A DNA stretch of 64,000 nt from Tenebrio molitor (taxonomy: Eukaryota > Arthropoda > Insecta > Coleoptera > Tenebrionidae), in the NCBI RefSeq assembly GCF_963966145.1, contig NC_091051.1, positions 11,594,001 through 11,658,000 of the forward strand, in the 5' to 3' direction. Shown piece after piece: positions 48,960-60,022 of this stretch. The notes beneath the pieces were generated by a model. That model was not told where the DNA came from and searched no databases. It saw only the letters and a program-made list of their open reading frames with translations. Each line of letters starts with the position of its first letter. Position 1 is the first letter of the stretch. Made by a program: the position numbers and the translations under genes.

Positions 48960-49699
48960 CTTATGTGTCTCCATAGATGGAGTAATAAAATATACAGAAG
49001 TTTTCAAGTAATGAGCCAATGACAGACAATAACAAAGTGTAAGTAGGCACAAAGTAGGAACCTTTTTTAATGTATGTAATGTATGACCTTTTTTTTTAAT
49101 TTTGATTGATTTAATGTTTGAAAGGAAGAATTTTTATTTGGGTACCTGATTCCATCAAGCGTATTATAAATGTATCAACAAAATTTAATGGTGAATACAT
49201 TCATCACAAACTATTTAAACAATTTAAGTATTTGGAGATTTTAAGACATTTTATTGGAAAATTGTTTTTATAACTAATTTAAATTCGTTTATTTATGTTT
49301 GTCAAACATTCCCAATCTGAAAATTTTAATTTAAAGTCAACCCTTAATCGTGGCGATAAAAAGCAGAATGGGTTTTCATTTCAATGTTAAATTACAGCTT
49401 TACGCCACAAATAAAACCAAATGACTTTCCTGTCACTGAAATGTGAAAGGTCCAGGTATTTCAACATAGCAAACATAAAGAAAATAACATGAAACTCACC
49501 CCTATTCTCACAATTTTTACATTTTATTTATACCCATTTAAGATAGCGTTATCTAGATCGGCTATTTAAGAACATTTGTAAATTTATGAAACAGTTGAGA
49601 GTGATTAATGCGCAAAAATATCACAAGCAGATATGTATTTTTGAAATAACGGGAGCGGTGTATTTTAAAGAATATTTATACAAACCCTTCGATAACCGA
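48960..49699. other. AT-rich stretch, no gene seen
   Basis: No supported feature. Confidence 0.4.
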
Positions 49700-50800
49700 C
49701 ATACCTGCATGAATGCTAAAATTGAAAAGTATAGTATATATTTCCGCCCCAGAAAATAATTAAATTAATGAGAATATTATGCAGACCCCCAGGTTAATTA
49801 ATATGGTCTATCAAGGGGGCGATAAGGTCAGAATTTTTCAAACTTGCAGCTACTCAATCATTCGTCGCTTTCCCATGTGGTGGTTCCCCCAACATTTGAC
49901 AGTGTAAGTCTGGTCCCTTATTACGATATAGCATGTGATTACGTTAAATAAAGGCTATTTGAATAAATCGCTGCAAGCGCTGCACCGCGACCTCAACACC
50001 GAAAGAAGAAGAATCGTAAAAGGCACCCTAGTGACAGATACCGGAACGATGACGACTGCTCAGTTTTATGTTCTGCCGGTAGAGTGCGTCTACGAGATGA
50101 AACACCGAATCGATTGTCGGCTTGCCGCGATTGGACCGATTAAAAAGATGATCGCGACCGGCCATCTATCGCTCAGATTCGGATTTAATGGGGTGCTCAT
50201 TATGAAGCTTTTAATGTGTTCAACACTCCATTAATGCTAATTTATTATGAATCGCGTGTTTTAAAGCGGGCTCAAAATTATAAAGTTGCGGTCTTTTATG
50301 GCTGTTTTACATGACCTGTAATGATGTAATGTCCGCGCGGCGAATAACCCGATTGTTCTTTTAAATTTATTTAATTTCCACGGCGAAACGGCGCAATTAC
50401 TCGAGCCACCGGTTCACCGTAACACCAGTTTTAATAAAGAAGCACGAACCAAAACGCTTCTTCTCTTTTTCTGCCGTCGTAAAATCAAGTTCTATAACAA
50501 CTGCAATTACGGAGTACTTCCTGCAATGATTTTGTAATCAGAGGGTGGGTGGAATCTTAGATGGCTCGTAAACCCTTTCGTTCCCGCCGTCTCTCTATAA
50601 CGTAATGAAATTCTTAGGACCAGAATTCGTTGTATTCAATTTGAAGATCTGGGATTTTTGTGCAGTTTTCTTCGCAGCGCAATGCCGACGTTAATTTCCA
50701 CACGGCCACCGATCTGATCGAATTAAATACGAACAGAGGAAGTAAATAGGAAAATAAATAGATTATGGATCTAATTTAATCCAACAGTCGGCAAAAATGC
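49700..50800. other. GC-richer, repeat-free island with a 99-codon frame
   Basis: The + frame 49935-50234 (ends HLSLRFGFNGVLIMKLLMCS) is open for 99 codons, but has no recognisable domain, splice edge or promoter. The rest has high-complexity sequence with ATTA and GATCGA motifs. Coding or regulatory status is undecided. Confidence 0.25.
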
Positions 50801-50930
50801 ACTGGCGGAATTAGATAATCAATTAGTTGGGCAGCGGCGTGTTACAAAACTCCTTATTAACGGTCTGCAAGTAACAAAAGCAGTATTTTTCCAAGACATT
50901 TTTTGATTTAGCAAAAATGTTACACAGGGT

Positions 50931-51336
50931 GTAACAGAAAAAAGTGCATTAACTGGTAATAGTACTTTTCTAAATAAAGTTTCTTGGAATTTGCAAAATT
51001 GAATTGCCTTTTGTCCCCCCTTTATTTTCACGCGCCGTTCACGTTGAATGTAATTTTATAAATTCGAAAACTTTTTAAACAGGAATCGGAAAAACTGAAT
51101 GTTTTTATGGTTTCACTTTCGTTTGTTTTTTTATTGTTGCTGTTTGTTTTGTTTCTTTATTAAATGTAGTCAGATTAAAATCGTTCCATAGGCGGGTAAG
51201 CAAATCTTTAGTAAATTTAGATTATGTAATTTTTAAAACACTGTTTTCGAAAAAAAATTACATATTTAGAAAAGTTGTAGCAGATGAATCCGATTACCAG
51301 TTAAAATAAATTCATTTTTTTCTGTTACACCCTGTA
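50931..51336. mobile_element. TA-flanked element of CAGGGTGTAAC type
   Basis: Left CAGGGTGTAACAGAAAAAAG then TGCATTAACTGGTAAT; right complement ATTACCAGTTAAAATAAATT then CTGTTACACCCTG and TA. Two extra bases sit at the left end. Non-coding interior. Confidence 0.8.
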
Positions 51337-51450
51337 TACTACGGAAACCCTCGCTGCTTGTCTAAAGACTAAAAATATGAGCGATAAATGTTATCTTTAA
51401 TTTTGAAATCGAAAAACTTAGTTCTAATGAGATTTTATGTCCACGTGCAA

Positions 51451-51626
51451 ATCGTTGAAGAGTCAATTGTGAACGCACCACGGGTTACAGATCACGGATC
51501 AGTTGTTTAAATCTAATCTCACTTTTTGCGTTGTTTGTGTTTTTACTTCGCAGGCGGATGAGTGGTGCGTTCACAATCAATTCTTCAACGCCAACTTTGA
51601 GGATAAATTTAAATGAACACCTGATA
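51451..51626. mobile_element. Family A MITE, copy A6 (left end lost)
   Basis: Starts inside the left arm at CGTTGAAGAGTCAATTGTGA; core TCACGGATCAGTTGTTTAAA; complete right arm ending TGAACACCTGA before TA. Confidence 0.85.
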
Positions 51627-51649
51627 TATTTACAACACAATGAATAAAA

Positions 51650-51854
51650 TGTCGGGTGTTCATTTAAATTTATCCTCAAAGTAGGCGTTGAAGAGTCGAT
51701 TGTGAACGCACCAAGGCTTACAGATGACGGATCAGCTGTTTAAATCTAACCTCACTTTTTGCGTTGCTTATGTTTTTGCTCTGGAGCCCGACGAATGTTC
51801 ACAAGCGACTCTTCAATGCCAACTTTGAGGATAAATTTAAATGAACACCTGATA
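51650..51854. mobile_element. Family A MITE, copy A7
   Basis: A full copy 23 bases after A6 in the same orientation: TCGGGTGTTCATTTAAATTT ... TTTAAATGAACACCTGA. The left TA reads TG; the right TA is intact. Confidence 0.85.
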
Positions 51855-52171
51855 GAAAAGAATAGAACATACTATTTACCATAAGCATTACAGTAGATTA
51901 CTCTCTGCTTTTCGATCAGCTCTCAATTACAGTATGGAAAGGCAATTAATCAGTGATATTGATCAATGATGTACAAACAATGTATATCGCTCAAACAAGT
52001 GGAGCGAGTTTCTTGTATTTAATTCCCTTTAGATTTATTGAAAATCTTATTTAAGGAATCAGAACAAGCAAAAATCTGCTTGTCTTTTATTGTTTTTAAC
52101 CGTTGTGAATTATTAAATTATGTAGAAAAATTATCAAATTAAGAGAAAACGAGAATTGCGTTTTTTCTTAA

Positions 52172-52324
52172 TATGGACAAAGCAATAATGTTGAATCAGG
52201 GGATTCAAAATCTAAGAAATTCCTTTTTGAGAGGATTTCCCTTGCCATTCAACGTGGAAACGCTGCAAGCATTCGGTGCACTTTTCCAGATTCCGCATTA
52301 TTAGCGGAAATTTTTGCATTGTAA
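52172..52324 (+). pseudogene. Unidentified coding relic, probably transposon-derived
   Basis: A 50-codon frame without ATG: YGQSNNVESGDSKSKK, then FLFERISLAIQRGNAASIRC and TFPDSALLAEIFAL with a natural-looking stop. The IQRGNAAS... segment reads like the C-terminus of a repeat-encoded protein that I half recognise but cannot assign. A second frame from ATG at 52173 is open for 43 codons and is probably the shadow. Confidence 0.35.
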
Positions 52325-52699
52325 ATTAAAAAAAAATAATCAAAAAAACATGAAATAATTTTTAGTACAATAATAATAATCACACGAAAGAGACTAAATA
52401 TTATAACAATAGAAATTTAAAGAACAAAACAGCAGATATACTCGTACAATATTGTGTAAAGATTTTTTTAAATTTTACTCTACTTTAGTAATATGTGTGA
52501 TAACTGATAACTGATAATATTTTCGTATCAGAGATGGATCTGTTTAATTGATTCAAATCGTAACGATTAAAATATCCTGATGAACAAAGAGGCTTATTTC
52601 AGATTATGAATAGATAATTATTTTTTATATTGGGCCGTATTTTCGTAAAAAGAGAACAGAATTAAAGATCGCCAACTTCCAACAGAATCCTCCATTGTT

Positions 52700-53480
52700 C
52701 GTGGATATAACAAGATGCATTTAATACACAAAGAAATTCCAGCAAATTACAGAGGAATTTTGGCGAAGCAAAAAATACATCCTCCAGACAACAACCTCGG
52801 AACTGTAAAACTTCAACATCGCAGAAAATTTCGTTTTAAAGTAGACGGAATAAAGGGCCGCAAATGGGGCATTTTTTACGCGGCTTTAATGATTTTTTAA
52901 CAGTTCCATTAAAAAATGAACAGATCGAGATTAACGTAAATACACATGATCGCCTCTATCACGGCAGCGATATTAAACATGCGTCAGTTTTTTATCCGAA
53001 CTTGCGACATTTAAAATGTGCTTTTCGTTATCGACTGCTTGCCTTGACATTTTCAGTGTTCTTGTTCCTCGCCTGGCAGTTTCCCGATCTGGATGATGTA
53101 GAGCGCCTCGCGCAGTAGGACTTCGCCAAGGTGCGAACCCTTTCCCGTCAGAATTTCCACGGTAAATAAATAATGCGGAGGGCCGCACCGTCCACAACAT
53201 GATTAGCCGCCGCTGTAGAGGTTGTCCAATGAGCCATCAGGAGATGTTCAAATCGAGTTAGCCACACGTTTCCCAGCTGCAACGAACTCCCCCAGGACTT
53301 GTCACCGTCGCTGTCATGTTTATATTAGCCGGTGGCGGCTTTCGAAGGCGACATTTTTTCTAATTCGTTACGGGGAAAAAATCGTGTCACTTAGTGCCCG
53401 ACTCTCGGACGCTTTCGACGTGTTTTATTAGCTTTTAAAAGCTTTACTCGTTTTAAAAGGTATCGGGACCACATGCCACT
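52700..53480. other. GC-richer, repeat-free island
   Basis: Holds the overlapping minus-strand frames at 53053-53237 and several unsupported + frames. Possible conserved DNA. Confidence 0.25.
53053..53237 (-). CDS. Two overlapping small frames, candidate small gene or pseudogene
   Basis: ATG at 53237 opens 29 codons (MAHWTTSTAAANHVVDGA, then ALRIIYLPWKF) to TGA at 53148. The +1 frame picks up at that point as VEILTGKGSHLGEVLLREAL then YIIQIGKLPGEEQEH and stops at 53053. The second part is strikingly protein-like and contains no acceptor upstream that would make it a separate exon. So it is either a frameshifted pseudogene, a +1 frameshift gene, or chance in GC-rich DNA. No family is recognised. 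The start lacks a strong context (T at -3). Confidence 0.25.
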
Positions 53481-53826
53481 TTCACAGGAACGTGGAATGG
53501 CCTCTTAACGAAACGGAATCTGAGACGGAAACGCCGTTTGACATTTCGAATGGGGTCTCCCTTAAACAACTTACGGGATATAATTACCATATCGGTGTTG
53601 TCAAATTGATGCAAATTGTACAAGAGATAAGTGTACAATACTGCAACAAGTTCGTATATTTTTTCTCGTGTATAAAAAAGTAAATAATCAATTTTTAAAA
53701 ATACTAAAAAATACTGCAATAAATTTTAAAAATATCAATTTTGCATCTAAGGGTAAATAGCATGGTGTTCATTTGGAAACATTCCGGCACCTCTGTAACT
53801 AAGGACTAAGGGCAGCATCAGACGAT

Positions 53827-53847
53827 ATTCCGGGACTGTCCCGGAAT
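53827..53847. repeat. Perfect 9-base hairpin
   Basis: ATTCCGGGA, CTG, TCCCGGAAT. A symmetric GC-rich stem in AT-rich DNA. Could be a dimeric protein-binding site or a mobile-element scar. Confidence 0.6.
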
Positions 53848-53998
53848 GTCTGAGTCTACGACGAATAGTTACTGTAATATACAGACAGCTCAACATAGAG
53901 AAAATATAACTTTAAGCATTTAAGACATAGAATCTTAACCAAGAGGTTCACTCATACAGTGAAAAGCAACATAATACTTTGGTTACTTAAAAATGTAA

Positions 53999-54233
53999 TA
54001 CGGGGTGATCAAGAAGGACTGTTTAAGTTGGTAACACTGAATGGTATTTTAAATCGTATAACAGCAGTAACTTTCGATTGTTGATGGCTTCTCGTTGTTA
54101 ATGCTATACCTATATCAGATATTTGTCAAATAAACCAACAAAACATATCCGGTTGCAGTGTTATAAATAACCGAATTAAAAAATTTTCTTAATTGTACTG
54201 CCAACTTAAACAGTCCTTCTTGATCACCCGGTA
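53999..54233. mobile_element. Family M element, copy M2
   Basis: Arms CGGGGTGATCAAGAAGGACT then GTTTAAGTTGG and their complement ending TGATCACCCGG, TA on both sides. Shares CATATCCGGTTGCAGTG with M1. Confidence 0.85.
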
Positions 54234-54314
54234 TGTACTGCGAAGATGTACTTAAATACTTTGAGTATACCAAGTACACATTTGTTATTTAGGATCTTGC
54301 TAGCAGCTCCAGTA

Positions 54315-54660
54315 TACAGGGCAAGTCACATAAGGTTTATTTCTGAATTTATTTTGTACGCAACCAAGAATACTAATTACGCTGTCCACTTGATACCATT
54401 TATAATGTGATTTTATTTAGTAGTCTACGTAGGTATGTAATTTGGCTAAAAATGTCAAAATGACAGTTGATGAATTTAATTTTTGATTTCATTAATCAGA
54501 ACAGGAAAACGTCATTGTGACATTTTTAGCCAAATTACATACCTACGTTGATTACTAAATTAAATCACATTATAAATGGTTTCAAGTAGTCAGCGTCATT
54601 AGTATTTTTGGTTGCGTACAAAATAAATTCGGAAATAACCCTTATGTGACTTGCCCTGTA
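54315..54660. mobile_element. Nearly complete palindromic foldback, family P
   Basis: The left arm starts CAGGGCAAGTCACATAAGGT and pairs with the right arm (ending ATGTGACTTGCCCTG) over about 150 bases, with TA on both sides. Internal stems include GTAGGTATGTAATTTGGCTA. The loop is about 50 bases. Confidence 0.9.
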
Positions 54661-55014
54661 TGTAACAATATACAGGTTGTCTTACAAAAAACCTCTGCAA
54701 CCCATAACTCAGTTATTCATTGTGCGATTGTCAGTAAACTAAAAGAACAAAATAAATGATACTGCAACAACATCATGTCAGCAATGCAATTTATAGTCAA
54801 ATGCATACACCTAAGAATTTTGTAAATTCTTTATTATTATTATGTACACTCATTTTGAAAGTGGAAGCTTTATTCTGACACTTTTATCTATATTGTTTTA
54901 TAATTTGACACCAGAAGCCACTTTTCTATTAATGAATGAATTAATAAATTTATTTATTTATTTAAACTAGTGTCCTCTATGTAAAAAATAACATCGGCTT
55001 GATATACAGGGTTA
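54661..55014. other. Short gap with an isolated element end
   Basis: CAGGTTGTCTTACAAAAAAC then CTCTGCAACCC at 54673 after TA looks like the left end of another element, but no matching right end was found. Otherwise AT-rich. Confidence 0.35.
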
Positions 55015-55501
55015 TTCACGAGAGGGGTATTTCTGATTTTTTTTTGCCGCAACCCATTATACACATTGCAACAAATCTTGATTTCAAATTTTGAAAATAA
55101 TTATAATTGAATCCACGATGGCTTAGTCCTGTCTCTTTGACGTTAAAGCAAAAAATCTTTGTCAATTCGAAAAATTTGTTTTTACAATAACGACGAAAAG
55201 ACTGACATGCACCTCATTTATGGAGAGTGTGGAAAGAATTCTCTCGCCGCTGCGGATGTTTAGAAGCCGATGGTAGACACTTCGAACACCTTTTACATTA
55301 ACTTAATTTGTTAATTGATTTGGTGAATTTTGATTAAATACAGGTTATCTGTCAATCTGACATTTCTGACAAATCTATCAACTTACTTTGATTTCTAATT
55401 TAAAAGAAATAACACATTTGATTTAGCAGTTACTGGCATTGGTATTGTTGGTTGCAGCAAAATAAAAATTCAGAAAGACTCCTCTCGTGAATAACCCTGT
55501 A
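55015..55501. mobile_element. Family C element, copy C2
   Basis: Same ends and interior as C1 (CAGGGTTATTCACGAGAGGG; internal GAGAGTGTGGAAAGAATTCT and GTTTAGAAGCCGATGGTAGA). TA at both ends. Confidence 0.9.
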
Positions 55502-55525
55502 TGTGTTTGAATTGAGTGAATTGAA

Positions 55526-55675
55526 TTCACGACGGAATTGAAAATGCAACCCAAAATACATTTGCAAAGCAAACCTGGATAAGGACGCGGAAAATATCCA
55601 GGTTTGCTTCGCAAGTGTATTGTGGGTTGCATTTTCAATTGCGTCGGGCACGTTATCACTCGTGAAATACCTGTA
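55526..55675. mobile_element. Family B element, copy B4 (short, left end lost)
   Basis: Begins TTCACGACGGAATTGAAAAT, lacking the outer 20 bases. The arms close on a second hairpin CCTGGATAAG...ATATCCAGG. Right end CGTGAAATACCTG then TA. It lies 25 bases after C2. Confidence 0.85.
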
Positions 55676-56794
55676 TGTAAAATTAAACAAATGAAATATG
55701 TACGTATAGTTCTTCTGCAAAATAAAAAACAAATCAGTCGTAGGATGACAGTTCAAAGGATAAAAAAAATATGCTGTTTTAAACGAGAATAAGTTGATGC
55801 AACACTAACGTACGTTCTTGTTTTACTAATAAATGGAGATCATGCAAATAATCTATTGATTCCGTTTCATAGTCGATGTTTTTTGATTTAGGTGTCGTTG
55901 ATGTTTTAACGTATTTGACAAAGAAATAGAATATTTAAATTTTTGTCTGTTCACCTAATCTGCAGCCTTGAATTTAAATAATAAATAAATATACAATTTA
56001 AATGAGGTTGAGGGGGTGCAGTTTTGAAGGGTGCCCACCTGATTTTGCATACCAAATGGCCACATTAGATGGCGCTTAATCCGTCTAATAATTCATGTGC
56101 ACACCGAACCAAGAACTCATATAGACTATTATCTCTTTTACTGGCCCCTTTCTGAGCCCCGACACATAAGCTGGAAATACTACTGTAATAACGTGTAATA
56201 AAGGCGCTTCGTGTCTCCTCCTGTATCATATGAGAAGTCTTCCTGGTTTAAATCATGCTTAGTCGCATCCACACACGGCGATATACACTATTAAAGGACC
56301 TGATTTGATAGAGCAGACAGTCATAATTATATCTTAAAGGCCCTAGGAGCTCTCTAACCAAAACAAAATATTTTCATCAGGGCTATTGTGCAGTAATTCA
56401 GGCTTATTTCATATTAAACACAGTTTTGATAACGTTCATTAATCTACGGTGAGAGTTATTCGTTGTTAACGTTTTGTGAGGATTCCATTCAATTTAGTGT
56501 TGTGCAGAATGAGTGGGTTAAAACGTTATTTATGTTAGGTACTCGAACGGATTAACCTGTTTGTAGTTCGTTGCCAGCATTGTACTGTCTGTATTGAAGT
56601 GTCTTCTTAGTTGGGGAATTCAATACTCATTTTACTTCTTATGAGATCTCCATACTAGTTTTATTTTCACCGCTGCAAGATTCAAATTGAACTCGAAGTA
56701 AAATGATTTTTTTTTTTGTTGCATGTGAGTAGAGTTTTTTATAATTTCATTTGTGACATACAGATACCTTCATATTCAGTTGTCTTTGTTTTAG
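55676..56794. other. No gene seen; GC-moderate patch at about 56.0-56.4 kb
   Basis: No supported frame or repeat. The patch is high-complexity and may be conserved. Confidence 0.3.
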
Positions 56795-57548
56795 TACAGT
56801 GTGGAATAAAATCATTTACATCTAGTTACCTTTGCATTTCCCTTGTAAAAATACGAAATGCCGCTCTACAAAAAAAAGAAAGCCTAACCTCAAAATATAT
56901 ATCCAAATTTCAAATGTGATTTATTGCGAAGGGATGATATGAATGCAAAGTTGAGATTGAAATTAAAAAGGAGTTAACAAAAGCAAATCACAGCTAGTGT
57001 TGAAAGTGGCCACCAACGTTTGTTAAATAAATTTAGTAAATTGTAACAATTGTCAATTCGATTGATGACATTTATTGACAGAACTAGAGTGCTTTTCAAC
57101 GAGAGGTACACGTCTATAAACGTGCGCAGAAATCTGTTTCGGTCTACGGTGGCGTGGCTTACGTAGACAGTAGCGGCGTTAGTTTGTACTTTTTAGGGAA
57201 TTTCATTCTAACAGCTGATTTATCGCCATTTTGTCGCAAATCACAGCCAGGTTATTGTTCTTTACCGTCTCTTTTTTATGTCATACAACTCCCGGTTGTG
57301 AAAATCTGATATTTTCTGTGTTATGATAGTAAGAACGAAAATAAAACTGGACTACGCCAATGCACTCGATTTTGGGTCGCCCTTCCTCTACACCTGGCGT
57401 ATCTCGGTAGCCACGCCTGTGTACCTCTCGTTGAAATGCACTCTAATAGTTCGGCACTTCGAAAAAAAAAAAGTAGAGCGGTACAGAAAAATTTATGTGC
57501 AAAAATTCCAAAGGTAACTAGATGTAAATCATTTTATTCCACACTGTA
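56795..57548. mobile_element. Family E element, copy E2, interrupted by a nested element
   Basis: Ends CAGTGTGGAATAAAATCATT and its complement, TA on both sides; otherwise about 90 percent like E1. The nested insertion at 57087-57443 splits GACAGAACTA and ATAGTTCGGC, which are joined in E1. Confidence 0.9.
57087..57443. mobile_element. TA-inserted element (family F) nested in E2
   Basis: Terminal repeats GAGTGCTTTTCAACGAGAGG then TACAC, matched by GTGTACCTCTCGTTGAAATGCACTC at the right (25 bases, about two mismatches). TA is duplicated at both sides. The 357-base unit is GC-richer than its host, with CGTGGCTTACGTAGAC near one end and GGTAGCCACGCC near the other. No transposase. Confidence 0.9.
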
Positions 57549-57862
57549 CTTTTCTACTAAAGAAAGGGCACGGCAAACACAAATCAATTATTTTAGTCGT
57601 GATATTTTTTTCAATCTGATTTGTATTATAAATTTTAAATGCTGACAGAAAACATGTTATTAGCGTGAAATTACATTACCACATAACGTGAAATTGTACG
57701 CCTTTAATTTTAATCAAATTTTAAATCTCATATTTAAACGCAGGACACAATGAATGGGGTAATATAGCTTTTGTTATATTTATAGCATGTTCATCTGTAA
57801 TTAAATACCTCAATTTTGACTCTATTTCAATGTGAAAAATAACAGTTAAAACGTATTGATTA

Positions 57863-58053
57863 TATCGGGTGTTCATTTAAATTTATTCTCAAAGTTGGCG
57901 TTGAAGAGTCGATTGTGAACGCACCACTCGTTAGTCTGCACAGTAAAAAACACAAACAACGCAATAAGTGAGGTTAGATTTAAACAGCTGATCCGTGATC
58001 CGTAATCCGTGGTGCGTTCACAATCGACTCTTCAACGCCTTCAACACCCAATA
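57863..58053. mobile_element. Family A MITE, copy A8
   Basis: A full left arm from TCGGGTGTTCATTTAAATTT and core AAACAGCTGATCCGTGATCC followed by GTAATCCGTGG. The right subterminal part is shortened (CAACGCCTTCAACACCCA), so about 25 bases are deleted. TA on both sides. Confidence 0.85.
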
Positions 58054-58199
58054 TTTTTCATATTTTTGAAGAACCCGTTGAAACAATCTAAATAATTTTT
58101 AACGACTTGTTTATTTTTTAGTGAACTGAAGTGTTATTTTCTGTTATACAACAGATCTGTAACATAGAGTTGAGTAGCTGGCTTGAATCTTGTTAAAAA

Positions 58200-58930
58200 T
58201 TCATCCAAATTTGAGCCGAACATGTCGGGGGACAATCCACCTGTCGAAGGTAGCTTCGGAAATGTAAATTACATAAAATATTAACAAGCAAATGCCTAAA
58301 GTTGTAATTCATGCAAGAGCTGTTCCTGTGACAAGGAATCCCCATTATTCCCTATTACATTATGAATGTCTGAATTCGAAAATAGCTAAACCTGACTGTA
58401 TTTGGCTGATTTTGATCAGACTCGCTGCTTTTAAGCCAGGTCCACATCGACGGTGCGAAAAACGACCGTCCCTTGCGGCAAAGACTAAACAAATTTCGCG
58501 TTTTATATTCAGGCTGCGACAGTTTATTCTTGTCATCCGCGCCTTCTAAAATAAGTCAGTAGATACGAAGACAGGCAGCCTCGTTTGTATTCAGCAGTAC
58601 ACATTTAATCTGATACATGTCACGCACCGGTGCTTTAATCTTAATAATAATAAACTTGACATCCTGCATCTTGACTAGATTGCCGCCGCCTATCGAGTGG
58701 TGCTCGGGAAAAGTGCCTCTGCTGTGAAATTGTTACGGCGATGCACGTCGTCAATAATTAAAACCGTCAACTCTAAATCCATTATCCAGTCAGGAGGGTA
58801 CAGGTAGCTTCACACGAAAACAAAGCCTAATTTAGATATCAGATGTCAAATTAACTGGCGCGAAATTCGGCTCTCTTTTAAATTATTCCTTTGGATTAAA
58901 CTCCGCGACAAGACGTAAGTGTTCACGAAA
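58200..58930. other. GC-richer, repeat-free island
   Basis: Contains CAGGTCCACATCGACGGTGC and GATTGCCGCCGCC blocks. The 85-codon + frame at 58292-58549 has no support. Possible conserved DNA. Confidence 0.25.
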
Positions 58931-59640
58931 GGGGTCATCTCTCGAATTCCTGAACAGTGATTAAATCCTTCAGAAGCTCGACTAAAAAATTTTACAAAAG
59001 GGAAGAAACAGTGGCGTGCTTTATGAAACCGGCATTATTTTTTACAATTGCTATTGTTGGTCTTTTGTTAAAGCGGGACTGCTGTATTGAGTTTTTGTGT
59101 GTTATTTTTGACTTTTGTTTAACAGTCATTGTGTTTAGAGCGAATGTCGTTTTCATAGCTGCGTTATTTATTTTTGTGTTTAATTGAAATATGTTGTATG
59201 AAATAATTATTATTCACGTAGTTTTGATTTTGCTACGGAATTCACACATTTGTGGAATAAAGGATTACAATTTGTCACTTTCCAAAAACAATTTTGTATT
59301 AGCGTAAAGCTTACATTTTAAAAAGCTGACTCAAAATAAGGGATTGTTTTATTTCGTCGAATAATTTTATACGTTTGGTCTGTTGCGTTACATTACACAA
59401 AATACATTGTAGAAAATATCAGCTATAGTATAAATAGCCAATCAGTGAAATTTTTGAAGTTAACTAATGATCCCAATTAAAAAAAAAGCTAGAGATTATG
59501 ATTTTGATATAAAAATATAAATATCACCTGAATGAAGCTTTCTGTGGAGGAAAAGAAGATTATAGTAAAATTGAATACAAATTATAGTTTCAAAAGGTCA
59601 AGTATAGTTCATGACAATACTGGAATTTTGTAATAAACTG
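58931..59640. other. AT-rich stretch, no gene seen
   Basis: The 76-codon frame at 58957-59187 has a hydrophobic second half (ALFFTIAIVGLLL), but nothing indicates a gene. Confidence 0.3.
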
Positions 59641-59762
59641 TAGTCTTCAACTCGACTAAAATGGCTATTATTCACTCGGACGATGTCACCACTCGCCTTC
59701 GGCTCGTGTTGGAATTTTCATCCTCTTGAATAATATCCATCATTATACACTCATTGAAGAAT
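59641..59762. repeat. Foldback element, family R, copy R2
   Basis: CTTCAACTCGACTAAAATGG then CTATTATTCACTCGG pairs loosely with the right arm (CCTCTTGAATAATATCCATC). The central loop ACTCGCCTTCGGCTCGTG is a GC-rich hairpin like that of R1. Confidence 0.5.
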
Positions 59763-59766
59763 GTAC

Positions 59767-60022
59767 TACCGTGTGAGCAACAAGTACTGATTGAGTTGGC
59801 AATAAATTCTAGTGGTTTTTGGTGACTTTTATGTCATGTTCCAACGAGAAAACCATTTTATTAATAAAAGAATACAAAAACCAAGACGTTTAAATTTGAA
59901 ATGTATACCAGCTGTCAATAATGTCAATAAAACAAACCGAAATAGGTACAATTCACAGTCTTGAACATTTTAAGTAAAATTTTTTTTTGCCAACTCAAAC
60001 AGTTATTGTTGCTCATCCTGTA
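59767..60022. mobile_element. Family L element, copy L2 (reverse of L1)
   Basis: Left CCGTGTGAGCAACAAGTACT, right CAGTTATTGTTGCTCATCCTG then TA. The interior is the reverse complement of L1 at more than 90 percent by eye. Confidence 0.85.

Noticed and set aside
57323..57645. 64- and 69-codon frames
   Set aside because: They run across the boundary of the nested element 57087-57443 into E2, so they are composite read-through.
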